From NCBI GenBank assembly GCA_002688185.1, contig NZCE01000011.1, positions 15,277 through 41,265 of the forward strand: 25,989 nt of DNA, written 5' to 3'. The position numbers and the translations under genes are program-made. The notes under the pieces were generated by a model. That model was given only the letters and a program-made list of their open reading frames with translations, did not search any database and was not told the DNA's origin. Positions 15,646 to 24,164 of the stretch are shown here, in pieces (positions within the stretch are counted from its first letter, which is position 1; each line of letters begins with the position of its first letter). The stretch comes from Spirochaetales bacterium (lineage in GTDB: Bacteria > Spirochaetota > Spirochaetia > ARS1246).

Positions 15646-15713
15646 TGACTCATCATATATCCCATCTCCGGGTGAATGCAACCGCGAAATTCAACCTGAG
15701 GGGGTTTTTTACA

Positions 15714-17012
15714 CTAGTGGCGACGGAGTACGTCCACCGGCTCTATTTTACCCGCACGTCGCGCGGGTAAAATCGCTGAAACTGTGGATATGCCCACGCT
15801 CAACCCTCCCACAAGGATCATATCCAATGCATCAATTATGATAGGTATCCGATCGAGATAGTACGAAGAGCTGATGATTTCAGTATGGGAAAAAACCGCA
15901 GCGCCGGGGGCGCCAAACAGCAAATCGAAACAGTATCTGCCGGCTGAAACGATTAGCTCGATGGCCGACAGGATCTCGTTGATGGAAACCGCAAAGAATA
16001 GCCCCAGCGCAGCACCGAGAATTGTCCCGAGCAGCCCGGCGACGGCCCCGAAAATAAGAAACGCAAAGACAATTCCCTCGGACCTTGCCCCGGTGCTCTT
16101 GAGGATGGCAATATCGTGCTCCTTTTCCATCACCAAAGTGACAAGACTTCCGGAAATGTTTACAGCCGCGACGACTACGATCACTGCCATGATAAAGATA
16201 AGCAGACTTCTCGTGGTGGTAAACGTGCTATACATCGCCTCTTCGAGTTGATACCAGGTAAAAATATGCCAATCTCTGCCAAGAACCCTCTGTAGATCCT
16301 TGACAATTTTAGTCAAGCTGCCAAAAGGATTTTCAACTTTTATGCCGAGGACCTTTGACTCGGGATCGCGAAACAGGCGGGAGCCCATTTCCGATGAAAT
16401 CACGACTGTTATTTCATCCAAATCGTGATACCCCGTAGTGACGATGCCTGTTACCAAAAAACTCGTTTGCCTCAGAATAAACTTTCCGGTGCTTGTGGTC
16501 ATTGCCGTCAGCATTTTTACCTGCGCGCCAATTTCAACGTCCAAGGCATCGGCAATCGGCCGGCTCAATAACAGAGCGCCGGGACCTTCCAAATCAAGCT
16601 TTCCGGAAATCACCTCAATATATTTAGGAAAGGCCGGATCACTTTTCACCGACTCAGGTGTCATCGCACGCACAGTTGCCCCAGTCCTGTTTTGTTTCGA
16701 CTGCAGAAGACCAATGCCAAACCTGAGCGGCTCTGCCAATACCACGCCATCTACTTTCAGAGCTATCTGAGCAGCCGCAGAAAACTCCTCATCATCGATT
16801 CCCACAAGATTACGCGCTTGGAGATGATTTGAACCAACTTCGATATAGCGCTCCGTGATGCCCCGGATCAACCCATTTGAGACTTCGATAACGACGATCA
16901 TGGGTATCAGAGAAAGGCCGATTCCGATTATTGCGCCCCGTATCCGTCGATAGCTTTTTCCGGCGGACCGAGATGAGAGCTGACGAACTCCAAAGAAAAG
17001 ATACGGCAGCAT
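15714..17012 (-). CDS. Lipoprotein-releasing ABC transporter permease, LolC/LolE family (second of two)
   Basis: This 432-aa MacB/FtsX-type permease has an N-terminal amphipathic segment, a transmembrane helix (residues about 23-48, [20 protein letters not shown]), a large periplasmic domain (about 50-265) and three further helices at about 273-300, 318-350 and 390-422. The helix following the periplasmic domain carries [18 protein letters not shown], the cytoplasmic coupling loop typical of LolC/LolE, and the C-terminus ends with [14 protein letters not shown]. With its ATPase and the first permease it should release lipoproteins from the inner membrane for transport to the outer membrane. 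It starts on the lolD stop (TAATG, one-base overlap). In E. coli order this position corresponds to lolE, but which permease is C or E cannot be fixed from sequence alone. Confidence 0.88.
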   Translation of the reverse strand: MLPYLFFGVRQLSSRSAGKSYRRIRGAIIGIGLSLIPMIVVIEVSNGLIRGITERYIEVGSNHLQARNLVGIDDEEFSAAAQIALKVDGVVLAEPLRFGIGLLQSKQNRTGATVRAMTPESVKSDPAFPKYIEVISGKLDLEGPGALLLSRPIADALDVEIGAQVKMLTAMTTSTGKFILRQTSFLVTGIVTTGYHDLDEITVVISSEMGSRLFRDPESKVLGIKVENPFGSLTKIVKDLQRVLGRDWHIFTWYQLEEAMYSTFTTTRSLLIFIMAVIVVVAAVNISGSLVTLVMEKEHDIAILKSTGARSEGIVFAFLIFGAVAGLLGTILGAALGLFFAVSINEILSAIELIVSAGRYCFDLLFGAPGAAVFSHTEIISSSYYLDRIPIIIDALDMILVGGLSVGISTVSAILPARRAGKIEPVDVLRRH

Positions 17013-17692
17013 TATTTCCGAACCAAGGCACCATTGTGCAACAGATATCTGGCGTCACCTCGGGAGGCAAGATCCAAATCATGGGTCACGAGAATCAGGG
17101 TTTTACCGTACGTCTCGACGAGGTTGAAAATAAGCTCCTCAATTTCGTCTGAATGCCGCTCATCAAGATTGCCGGTTGGTTCATCGGCGAGAATAATGTC
17201 GGGATCGTTTACCAAAGCGCGAGCAACTGCAACCCGTTGCCGTTCTCCCCCGGACAGTTGATGTGGGTAATGATTTGACCGAGGCAGAAGGTCGACCTCT
17301 CGCAATAGCTCCTTGGCTCTATCAGTTGCGGCCGGTCGAGAAGCCCCGCCCATATAGCGCGGGAGCATGACGTTTTCAAGGGCCGTAAAATCATTGAGCA
17401 GGTAATGAAATTGAAACACAAATCCAACGGACGCCATCCGGTAGAGGGAGAGCTCGTTCTCACTAAAAGTGGTAATCTCTCGTCCTCGAATCCGCACCGA
17501 GCCGGAATCCGGCAAATCAAGACCGCCGATTAGGTTGAGCAACGTTGATTTCCCCGAGCCGCTCTCGCCGAGAATAATTACACTGCTCCCTTCCTGCGCC
17601 TGAAAGGCAAGCTCATCCAAAATGGTAAGTCTCTCGGGACCGCTTTCGTAAGATTTTTGTAGATTCTCTACGACTACCAGCGGGTTACTCAT
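17012..17692 (-). CDS. lolD: Lipoprotein-releasing ABC transporter ATP-binding protein LolD
   Basis: A 226-aa ABC ATPase with Walker [10 protein letters not shown] (residues 42-50), Q-loop FQFHYLL, signature [15 protein letters not shown], Walker [13 protein letters not shown] and the H-loop VTHD. The spacing and the [19 protein letters not shown] segment are those of the LolD/MacB subfamily. I start it at the ATG at 17692 ([15 protein letters not shown]) because the frame upstream lies inside the permease gene; its first eight bases overlap the permease stop. It sits between two LolC/LolE permeases, the lolC-lolD-lolE order of E. coli, so it should power lipoprotein extraction at the inner membrane. 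Confidence 0.92.
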   Translation of the reverse strand: MSNPLVVVENLQKSYESGPERLTILDELAFQAQEGSSVIILGESGSGKSTLLNLIGGLDLPDSGSVRIRGREITTFSENELSLYRMASVGFVFQFHYLLNDFTALENVMLPRYMGGASRPAATDRAKELLREVDLLPRSNHYPHQLSGGERQRVAVARALVNDPDIILADEPTGNLDERHSDEIEELIFNLVETYGKTLILVTHDLDLASRGDARYLLHNGALVRK

Positions 17693-18968
17693 ACCGCAGC
17701 ACCTGGGCCGGGTTGATAAGAGAGATACGCCTGGCGGCCAAATATGAGGCCGTGAGGGAAGAACAAACGGCAAAAAGAAAAATACAAATGGTCTCTGCTG
17801 CGAGTATGCGCAAAGGGACCTCCGAAAGATAAAAATATACCGGTGAAAAGATCGCAATGCCGCCGGCGGCTCCCAAAAACGGGCTCAAAAGGCGAATAAT
17901 CCAGTTTACCAGACGTTCAGTAAGGGAAAACACCGCATTGATATTTCCTGCTATGAGCAATCCGGCGAGCAGACCAAACAATCCGCCGATTGCCCCAATG
18001 AGGAAACCATCTAGGACAAAAACAAGTTGTACACCCCTCGGGGAGGCTCCAACGGCTCTGAGCAGAGCGATCTGTTCCCTTTTCTCAAAAATCGCCCGCT
18101 TCAGAGCGTGATATGTATTAAACCCCGACACGACAAAAATGAGACTGAGGAGGAACACCATAGCGAGTTTCTCGGTGCGGAGCGCGGTAAAAAACGCCTC
18201 GTTATAGCTTTGCCATGAGTCAATCGACGCGTTTTCGAGCTCGGGCAGTGCTGCCAGGGACTTGGCGAAAGCTGTTACATCGGAGCGTTTAGTAAGCTTG
18301 ATTCCGTATGTATGGGATCCCGTTTCAGGCTCGAGGGAGAACAGCGTATCGAGAGATACTACGGCGAAAGAGCGGTCAAAATCATAATATCCACTGGAAA
18401 AAAGGCCGGTGACCGATAGCTCGACCTGCTCAGGGGTCAAGCTCGTGAAACCGGCACCCGCCAGGGTGAAAACTGACACACGCATACCGGGGGCAATTCC
18501 TAATGCCGCAGCAAGTTCACTACCCAAAACTATAGTGTTGGGGCGGTCGACTTCAAAAACTCCTTGATTGACATTCAGTTGATCGAGGAAGCCCTGATCA
18601 TAATCTTCAATTAGTGGTGGGACTCCGCGAATCTTGCATGTTTCCAACCCTGAAAACGCACTTTGTATGAGGGTATGCGTATCGGCTATCACCACCATAG
18701 CTCGCACTCCCTTTTTCAGCCGTATTATTTTAAGGAAATCCGGCCGCAATTCTCTATTGGTAGTAACACGGATATGATATGAGCTGATTTCAAGGATATC
18801 GTCGATGAATCCCATCTGGAATCCGTTCATGACCGACAGAACCACTAGAAGAGCCATGACACCGACGGCAATGCCGGCAATTGATAGGTAGGAAGCGGCG
18901 AGACCCCGGGTTGATCTGCGATTCTTTAAAAAACGGCCGGCGGTCATGACAATCCAAGAAAGCCTCAT
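17685..18968 (-). CDS. Lipoprotein-releasing ABC transporter permease, LolC/LolE family (first of two)
   Basis: A 427-aa permease with the family's N-terminal block FLKNRRSTRGLAASYLSIAG, a first transmembrane helix containing GVMALLVVLSVMNGFQMGF (residues about 34-52), a periplasmic domain to about 260, and three C-terminal helices. The loop KREQIALLRAVGASPRGVQL (about 296-315) is the conserved cytoplasmic coupling region, and the C-terminus ([16 protein letters not shown]) matches the family ending. Together with lolD and the second permease it forms a heteromeric LolCDE-like complex. Its ATG overlaps the stop of the YwqK-like gene (ATGA) and its end overlaps lolD by eight bases. By E. coli order it would be lolC. 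Confidence 0.9.
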   Translation of the reverse strand: MRLSWIVMTAGRFLKNRRSTRGLAASYLSIAGIAVGVMALLVVLSVMNGFQMGFIDDILEISSYHIRVTTNRELRPDFLKIIRLKKGVRAMVVIADTHTLIQSAFSGLETCKIRGVPPLIEDYDQGFLDQLNVNQGVFEVDRPNTIVLGSELAAALGIAPGMRVSVFTLAGAGFTSLTPEQVELSVTGLFSSGYYDFDRSFAVVSLDTLFSLEPETGSHTYGIKLTKRSDVTAFAKSLAALPELENASIDSWQSYNEAFFTALRTEKLAMVFLLSLIFVVSGFNTYHALKRAIFEKREQIALLRAVGASPRGVQLVFVLDGFLIGAIGGLFGLLAGLLIAGNINAVFSLTERLVNWIIRLLSPFLGAAGGIAIFSPVYFYLSEVPLRILAAETICIFLFAVCSSLTASYLAARRISLINPAQVLRYE

Positions 18969-20005
18969 GGGGCGTTCTCTTTCTGTTGCAGATACTCTTC
19001 GGAAATTTTTATCCCATCGGAGAAGTGGACCCGCAGCGAAGGACGCTCATTTCGATAAATCTCTTCATAATAAGTATCATCATCTATATGGACGATTATC
19101 TTCACCAGGCGGGTGTTTCTAGTGAGTACCTCTCTTATCAATTTCCCCTCATCGTCATATTCATAATCCCATTCTTCCCTTGCATTTCTGGTAATTCGAG
19201 TTTTTTCTACGAGCATTTCTTGCTCGTACCCAAAACGTATATGTTCCACAAGATCTGCGTCCGTCTCGGTTCTTTCAATTTGAATCCGTTCTCTATCATC
19301 TAGAAACTGTGTTGTCTTAATGCCAAGGGATACATCGTTTACCACAACTTCCTTTTTCCCCTGATGGGTTTTTATTTCTTCAGAGAGAACAAGTTTAAGC
19401 CCTTCCCATGTTTCCACCGACACCTTTTCTCCACCATGATAGCGAAATAGAATTCCTTCATCGTCAGTTGCATGCCATTCTCCGACGAGCCTGCCCGTTG
19501 CGTAGGTAAATGTGCTCAAATCTTCTTCACCTTGGGCCTCCCTTCTGATGCTCCGTAACCGACCGGTCGCCGATCGCTCATAGATATCCTGGTAGATCTC
19601 CATATTATTTTGATCAAACGCCGCCACTGTCCGCAAGACTCCATCCTCGTAGGTATACTCTCTCCGCTCAATCAGCACCTCATTTTCATAGTATAGTTCC
19701 GCCACGATTTTGCCCTCTTGATAAGTGCGTTCCTCCGCCAACAGTCCCGCGGTATAAACGGTTTCCGTCGCAATCGAACCTTCGATGTATCGCGTTTCCC
19801 AGCGTTTCTCCTCTCGGTTTTCTTTTAACAATAATTTAGTAGTCTTTAGATCTCCTTCGATTATCCTTAGCACGTATTCGTGTTCTTCAGCCTGTCCCGG
19901 CTCGATCTCTCTGATCTTCATGCCGAGGGCATTGGAGACATAGGTAGCTTGGGGAAATGCCGATAGGGGAATCAGCAACATCACAAGGGCAAAGGAGAGA
20001 TTCAT
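18965..20005 (-). CDS. Exported protein with YwqK/MORN-like beta repeats, 346 aa
   Basis: No firm family assignment. A signal peptide is evident (NLSFALVMLLIPLSAFPQA, residues 2-20), without a lipobox Cys, so the protein should be periplasmic or surface-exposed. The rest is hydrophilic and built from short beta-hairpin-like units of the type EYTYEDGVLRTVAAFDQNN, SATGRLRSIR, YATGRLVGEW and YEYDDEGKLIREVLTRN. These resemble the YwqK/MORN-variant and RHS-like repeats found in other secreted proteins. It overlaps ftsY (ATGA) upstream and the LolC/E-type permease (ATGA) downstream by four bases each. The tight coupling suggests a role linked to envelope or lipoprotein trafficking, but that is inference. 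Confidence 0.75.
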   Translation of the reverse strand: MNLSFALVMLLIPLSAFPQATYVSNALGMKIREIEPGQAEEHEYVLRIIEGDLKTTKLLLKENREEKRWETRYIEGSIATETVYTAGLLAEERTYQEGKIVAELYYENEVLIERREYTYEDGVLRTVAAFDQNNMEIYQDIYERSATGRLRSIRREAQGEEDLSTFTYATGRLVGEWHATDDEGILFRYHGGEKVSVETWEGLKLVLSEEIKTHQGKKEVVVNDVSLGIKTTQFLDDRERIQIERTETDADLVEHIRFGYEQEMLVEKTRITRNAREEWDYEYDDEGKLIREVLTRNTRLVKIIVHIDDDTYYEEIYRNERPSLRVHFSDGIKISEEYLQQKENAP

Positions 20006-20865
20006 TCAGCACCGAGAAGCTCATCAAGGTATGCATGGGAGTCAAATGGTTCTATATCATCGAGCGCTTCTCCCGTTCCGATAAACGACACCGGTATGCC
20101 AAGATTCTTTGAAATTGCGATAGCGATTCCGCCTTTTGACGTGCTGTCATACTTTGCCAAAAAAACCGAATCTACGCCAATCGCTTCATCGAAAACTTCC
20201 GCTTGTCTCAGCCCATTTTGACCGGTTGTTGCGTCTATCACGAGCATTCGATGATAGGTTCCACTCCCGATTTTTCTCCGCACTATGCCGTCTATCTTCC
20301 CGAGCTCCCGTACCAAGTTTTGCTTGTTATGCATCCGGCCGGCGGTATCCGCAATAACAAGTCGCATTTCGCGAGAAAGTCCACTGGCGAGGCTGTCAAA
20401 AATCACCGAGCCGGCATCGGCGCCCTGTTCCTGATGAACCACACGGAGTCCTATCCGATCCCCGAGGATCTTTATCTGATCTATAGCTCCGGCACGGAAG
20501 GTGTCTCCGGCGCCCAGCAGGATTTTCTCGGGTCCGAGGGTTGCCCGGAAGTGGTTGGCCAGCTTTGCCAAAGAAGTGGTTTTGCCGACCCCATTGACAC
20601 CAAGAACAAGAAAAAAATTCAGGGAATCCGGAGAAAGATGGACCTCAAGGCTTTTCAAATGTCTAAGCATCAGCTTTTTTAGCTCGCCCCGTAGGTCGGT
20701 CTCGTTTTTTGGGCTGCCGGAGCGTAGCTGATCTACAACTTCCATTGCGATTTGCGCCCCGACGTCACCCTCTATCAGTATGTCCTCAAGCTCCTCAAAG
20801 AAAGATTTATTGAATGATGAACCTTTGAGAAGGGTGCGTAGCCGCGAAGTGAGTGTCTTAATCAT
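20002..20865 (-). CDS. ftsY: Signal recognition particle receptor FtsY (NG core only)
   Basis: This 287-aa SRP GTPase targets ribosome-nascent chains to the membrane with Ffh and 4.5S RNA. The N domain spans residues about 1-80. The G domain has GVNGVGKTT (89-97), DTFRAGA, DTAGRMHNKQNLVREL, the AKYDSTSKGG variant of the usual TKLDGTAKGG, and IGTGEALDDIEPF. The long acidic A domain of E. coli FtsY is missing, as in many bacteria. I start it at the ATG at 20865 with an upstream GGAG; a TTG at 20883 would overlap the preceding stop. It follows the PEGA-protein gene by 14 bases and overlaps the next gene by four. Confidence 0.95.
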   Translation of the reverse strand: MIKTLTSRLRTLLKGSSFNKSFFEELEDILIEGDVGAQIAMEVVDQLRSGSPKNETDLRGELKKLMLRHLKSLEVHLSPDSLNFFLVLGVNGVGKTTSLAKLANHFRATLGPEKILLGAGDTFRAGAIDQIKILGDRIGLRVVHQEQGADAGSVIFDSLASGLSREMRLVIADTAGRMHNKQNLVRELGKIDGIVRRKIGSGTYHRMLVIDATTGQNGLRQAEVFDEAIGVDSVFLAKYDSTSKGGIAIAISKNLGIPVSFIGTGEALDDIEPFDSHAYLDELLGAE

Positions 20866-20879
20866 ATATGCCTGCTCCG

Positions 20880-22292
20880 TCAATATGTAGAGAGATGGGC
20901 AAGATCGAGATAGGTGGCGAGCTCGAAAATAGCGTCTATTAGCAATGCCACCGAGAGGAAAAAGCCACCGATGTAGCCACTGAGGCTAATCTGCCGCAGG
21001 GTCAAGATACGCCTCGCTTCTTCGACATTCCGGTCCGAAGGCGATCGTTCCGCCTCTGCGAGGAAAACTGATGTCAGGCTATTGGTGATGTCAAAAAGAT
21101 AGATGGGTATTGGGAGCGACATCACAAAAGCGGCGAAAACCATATAAAATCTAGTCCTCTGCTCGTCCAGTAATTCTTCTCTATTCATGATATCCGGGAG
21201 CAAGCTAATCGTAACCTCCCCTGAATCCGGCAGCATCGGCAAGAGAAAATCGGCATATCCCTCTTTCCTGATGACCGCCTGAATCGCCCGCGCCTTTTTG
21301 GGCATATCTACCGGGGAAGTCCCCCGGTATTCCGATAAGGCATACACTAACGCGCCCTCCGGCAATGTTCGAATAGTCGTCTGTGCCACATCTACAGGGG
21401 AAAGCGCCACATCCAAGACGGCCTCCTGATTCTGACTTAAAAGCACCTCATCACGGAAGCTTTCGTGGCCGGGAGCAGTTATCTCAACAATATGATTTCC
21501 CGGAATCATGTTCTCAACGGTTACCCGACCAATGCCACGAAATTCACCGTCAACGAATATGTCCGCATCACCGTAATGAGCGTCAATTATCATACGGGAC
21601 CATTCTCTTCCAAGCACCCTCGTGCGGAGATCATTCTGTATGGTAGCCGAAGCGTCTTCCATGAGGTCCCGCGAGAATGCAATCTGAAGGGTTTCAATCC
21701 TATCGCCTGCCGGCATATACAGTACGACATCGACAAACAGGTATGACTCTATCTCCTCAATACTCCCCGATATTAGTAAATCAAGCTCGTGCTCGGCCGC
21801 AGTTTTATCGAGCTCGAACTCAATGGCCGGAAGAAGCCCTTGTTCGCCAAACTGCACCACTTCTACGGGTTTTTTTTCATCGACGATGATTGAAGCTATG
21901 TCAAAAGTCAGCATCTCCGACAGCTCGGATCCCAAAGTCTCGATTTGGGCGTTGTTCTCAGTTCCTTTTACCGCGGATACATCTCGCCTGTATCTGGCGT
22001 CATCCAGTGCGCCACGAACTCGATCCATCTCTATATCTACCAAGAATCTTCTATACAGATTCCGTTCTTGTACACTAAGAAGATGCACGTCGGCGCTGAG
22101 GACTGACTCCAAAAGCAGCAAAGGATAGCTCGAGCTGAGATACGAGTTCTCGCCGGAAAGACTTTTGCCTGTGAACTCGGCGACGCCCACGCGCCAACTC
22201 AACCTCTTGTCACGTATATTAATCCCATGCGCCGGTGGTATGCAAATTAGCATTGCGGCGCAGATATAGAGAGCCGGCATCGACCTATACAT
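20880..22292 (-). CDS. PEGA-domain envelope protein with two C-terminal membrane helices, 470 aa
   Basis: The start is placed at the ATG at 22292, overlapping the CheY-like gene stop by eight bases (ATGTATAG). A signal peptide follows (residues about 5-22, MPALYICAAMLICIPPAHG). The middle is a long mixed region with a PEGA motif at HYGDADIFVDGEFRGIGRVT and NMIPGNHIVEITAPGH, a beta domain of S-layer-like and surface proteins; a weaker second copy follows (TLPEGALVYALSEYRGTSPV). Two hydrophobic helices near the C-terminus (about 384-404 and 440-463) would anchor it in the inner membrane. Function unknown; its place between a response regulator and ftsY suggests envelope biogenesis or sensing. 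Confidence 0.78.
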   Translation of the reverse strand: MYRSMPALYICAAMLICIPPAHGINIRDKRLSWRVGVAEFTGKSLSGENSYLSSSYPLLLLESVLSADVHLLSVQERNLYRRFLVDIEMDRVRGALDDARYRRDVSAVKGTENNAQIETLGSELSEMLTFDIASIIVDEKKPVEVVQFGEQGLLPAIEFELDKTAAEHELDLLISGSIEEIESYLFVDVVLYMPAGDRIETLQIAFSRDLMEDASATIQNDLRTRVLGREWSRMIIDAHYGDADIFVDGEFRGIGRVTVENMIPGNHIVEITAPGHESFRDEVLLSQNQEAVLDVALSPVDVAQTTIRTLPEGALVYALSEYRGTSPVDMPKKARAIQAVIRKEGYADFLLPMLPDSGEVTISLLPDIMNREELLDEQRTRFYMVFAAFVMSLPIPIYLFDITNSLTSVFLAEAERSPSDRNVEEARRILTLRQISLSGYIGGFFLSVALLIDAIFELATYLDLAHLSTY

Positions 22293-22656
22293 GAGATCGT
22301 GCCGCCTTTTGTACGGCTGAAACAACCCGCTCGGGGCGGAAGGGCTTAACAATGAAGTCCCTGGCTCCGAGCTGCACGGCACGAATGATATATTCCTGCT
22401 GACCGAGGGATGAGCACATGACCACAACTGCATGCCGATCTAGATCGCGGATTTTTCTTAGGGCACGGAGACCGTCCATCACGGGCATCGTTATGTCCAT
22501 GAGAACAACATCGGGCTTCATGGCGGCATATGCCTTGATCCCCGATTTTCCATCCGCCGCTTCGCCTGCTACCTCGATACCGGCATCCTCGAGAATATCC
22601 CGGATGACTTCCCTCATAAAAACCAAGTCATCAACGACTAATACTCGAATTGCCAT
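22285..22656 (-). CDS. CheY-like single-domain response regulator, 123 aa
   Basis: A stand-alone receiver domain. The acidic pocket is Asp9/Asp10 (RVLVVDDL), the phosphoacceptor Asp54 lies in VVLMDITMPVMDG, the switch residue is Ser82 (VVMCSSLG), and Lys104 is in FIVKPFRPE. It has no output domain, so it should act by protein interaction as CheY does. I start it at the ATG at 22656 (MAIRVLVVDD), two bases after the prfB stop; an in-frame ATG at 22671 would add five residues inside prfB. It is embedded in a housekeeping operon rather than a chemotaxis cluster, with no histidine kinase nearby. Its partner and target cannot be told from the sequence. Confidence 0.9.
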   Translation of the reverse strand: MAIRVLVVDDLVFMREVIRDILEDAGIEVAGEAADGKSGIKAYAAMKPDVVLMDITMPVMDGLRALRKIRDLDRHAVVVMCSSLGQQEYIIRAVQLGARDFIVKPFRPERVVSAVQKAARSHV

Positions 22657-22658
22657 AC

Positions 22659-23757
22659 TCAACCCGACCATTTCACCTTGAGGTATTCTTCTATGAATTG
22701 CTCAATATCCCCGTCCATCACGGCCTGTACGTTGCCAGTTTCAAACTTTGTCCTGTGATCTTTCACCATATTATACGGATGAAATACGTACGATCTAATT
22801 TGATTACCCCAAGAAATGTCCTTTTTTTCAATTGCGTGCTTTTGTTGCTCTTCTTCGCGTTCAGATTGAAATCGCTCATAGAGCCTGGATCTAAGTACTT
22901 TCATTGCAGTAGCTTTGTTTTTATGTTGACTCCGCTCATTCTGACACTGCACCACGATTCCAGTCTCTATGTGGGTAATACGCACCGCGCTGTCGGTCTT
23001 ATTTACGTGCTGACCACCAGCCCCTTGAGCTCTATAGGTGTCGACCCTGATTTCGTCAGGGCGTATATCCACCTCAATATCATCCTCGATAACCGGTGAT
23101 GCATAGACTGACGCGAATGAAGTGTGCCTTCTCGAGCTTGAATCGAAAGGAGATATTCTAACAAGCCTATGTATTCCAGACTCTCCCCTCAAATACCCGA
23201 AAGCATAAGTCCCAGATAATTGCAACGTAACGGATTTGATTCCACCCTCGGCCTCTAAAATATCCAGTATTTGGGTTTTGAATCCTCGCCGTTCCGACCA
23301 TCTGCTATACAATCGCAGCAGCATACTCACCCAATCGCAGGCCTCGGTGCCTCCCGCTCCCGAATGAATTGTCAAAAATGCATCGCTCTCATCATACTGG
23401 TCACCGAGTAACTCCAGCAGTTTGAGCTCACCGTAGCGTTCCCTCAAAACGGTCAGCTGCATCGAAATCTCTTCCTCAAAGGACTCATCCTGTTCCTCTT
23501 CGGCAAGCTGATACAACACGCGGACCTCATCGACGTCTTCCCTCATTTGTATCCAGGGATCATATTTGCGACGAAGTTTTTTTAGCTTTGAGAGAATCTC
23601 TTCCGCCCTTTCTCGCTCATTCCAGAAATTGGGCTCAGAAGTCAGTTTTTCTAATTTATCGATATCGTTCTTGAGGGCGTCTGGGTCAAAGATGCCTCCA
23701 GGTTTCATCGAATTCGGACTCAAAACGCTCAATATTTGGTAGCAGATCGACTAACAC
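22659..23757 (-). CDS. prfB: Peptide chain release factor 2 (programmed +1 frameshift)
   Basis: RF2 terminates translation at UGA and UAA codons. The GGQ loop (GAGGQHVNKTDSAVRITH, Gln at about 249) catalyses peptidyl-tRNA hydrolysis, and SPF (about 202-204) reads the stop codon. The gene is in two frames: a short zero frame from GTG at 23757 encodes VLVDLLPNIERFESEFDETW, then RHL, and reaches CTT TGA C at 23685-23691. A +1 shift there enters the main frame at DPDALKNDIDKLEK and gives a 365-aa protein, the same length as E. coli RF2. GAGG nine bases upstream supports the GTG start. Frames starting at 23732 in the main frame are artefacts. The stop lies two bases before the CheY-like gene. Confidence 0.95.
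23685..23699 (-). promoter_or_regulatory. Programmed +1 ribosomal frameshift site of prfB
   Basis: Read on the minus strand, GGAGG (23699-23695) is followed by three bases (CAT) and then CTT TGA C (23691-23685). This is the canonical RF2 arrangement: an internal Shine-Dalgarno three bases before a slippery CUU codon and a UGA stop followed by C. Low RF2 slows termination at the UGA and lets the ribosome slip +1, so RF2 controls its own synthesis. Confidence 0.95.
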
Positions 23758-23774
23758 AGTTTACAACCTCATTT

Positions 23775-24047
23775 CTAAGCTTTCATGATGATCTTTCGCC
23801 ATTTTTTTTCAGATAGCGCTGTAACAACAAATTGGCCGTCCATCGGATACTGGAAAAGCTTTATCTTGTCATAGTAGTCGGTCCGACGGTCGATATCCCG
23901 CTTAAGTCTTGGGAGCAGCTCAGCTCTAATGGATACGGACTCGTACAGATCCTTTTGCACGGCACTGAACCCGTATTGCACGAGCAGCGCGTACACTTCA
24001 TCACGGTGTTTTTCACTAGCCAGTTCACAAGCGATAGCCACAAACAC
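23775..24047 (-). CDS. Orphan Cas2-like ferredoxin-fold protein, 90 aa
   Basis: The order of elements matches Cas2/VapD-like proteins: an opening strand (MFVAIACELAS), a helix with HRDEVYALLVQYGF, a second strand with SAVQKDLYES that mirrors the VQ-SVFE segment of Cas2, a helix (LLPRLKRDIDRR) and a strand KIKLFQYP. The catalytic Asp normally found at the end of the first strand (YDI/YDV) is replaced by CEL, so metal-dependent nuclease activity is doubtful. No cas1 or CRISPR array is in the window. The start is a GTG placed seven bases after a strong -10 element, without a Shine-Dalgarno, so a leaderless message is likely. It precedes prfB by 17 bases and heads the long minus-strand run. Confidence 0.6.
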   Translation of the reverse strand: MFVAIACELASEKHRDEVYALLVQYGFSAVQKDLYESVSIRAELLPRLKRDIDRRTDYYDKIKLFQYPMDGQFVVTALSEKKWRKIIMKA

Positions 24048-24053
24048 CGCTAC

Positions 24054-24082
24054 AGTGTAAAAAGATCAGAATCCCGTGTCAA
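24054..24082 (-). promoter_or_regulatory. Strong sigma-70-type promoter for the Cas2-like/prfB operon
   Basis: On the minus strand a perfect TTGACA (24082-24077) is followed after exactly 17 bases by TACACT (24059-24054, four of six matches to TATAAT). The GTG start codon of the Cas2-like gene begins seven bases after the hexamer, at the expected transcription start. Confidence 0.7.
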
Positions 24083-24155
24083 ACCCCACGGATTCAGTAT
24101 ATGTGGCCCAAAAGCGAGACAAATCTCCTATGGACTTTAGCGGGGATGGCCGAAT

Positions 24156-24164
24156 ATTATAACA
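24156..24164 (-). promoter_or_regulatory. Possible extended -10 promoter upstream of the Cas2-like gene
   Basis: On the minus strand TGTTATAAT reads as a perfect TATAAT with the TGn extension. No good -35 lies at the expected distance, which extended -10 promoters can tolerate. It would give a second transcript with a roughly 100-base leader for the same operon. Confidence 0.4.

Noticed and set aside
15646..15713. CtsR or CIRCE heat-shock operator before mcsA
   Set aside because: I looked for the CtsR heptad direct repeat and the CIRCE inverted repeat and saw neither. A weak TTGCAT/TATATG promoter-like pair is possible on the minus strand but too poor to list.
15700..15713. G-run followed by T6 (GAGGGGGTTTTTT) as a plus-strand terminator
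   Set aside because: The upstream arm needed for a hairpin is missing, and no plus-strand gene ends there.
23700..23732. Start of prfB at 23732 (MSVLSPNSMKP)
   Set aside because: These residues are the +1-frame reading of the zero-frame 5' region. The canonical CTTTGAC site and the GTG at 23757 explain the gene better and restore the RF2 length.
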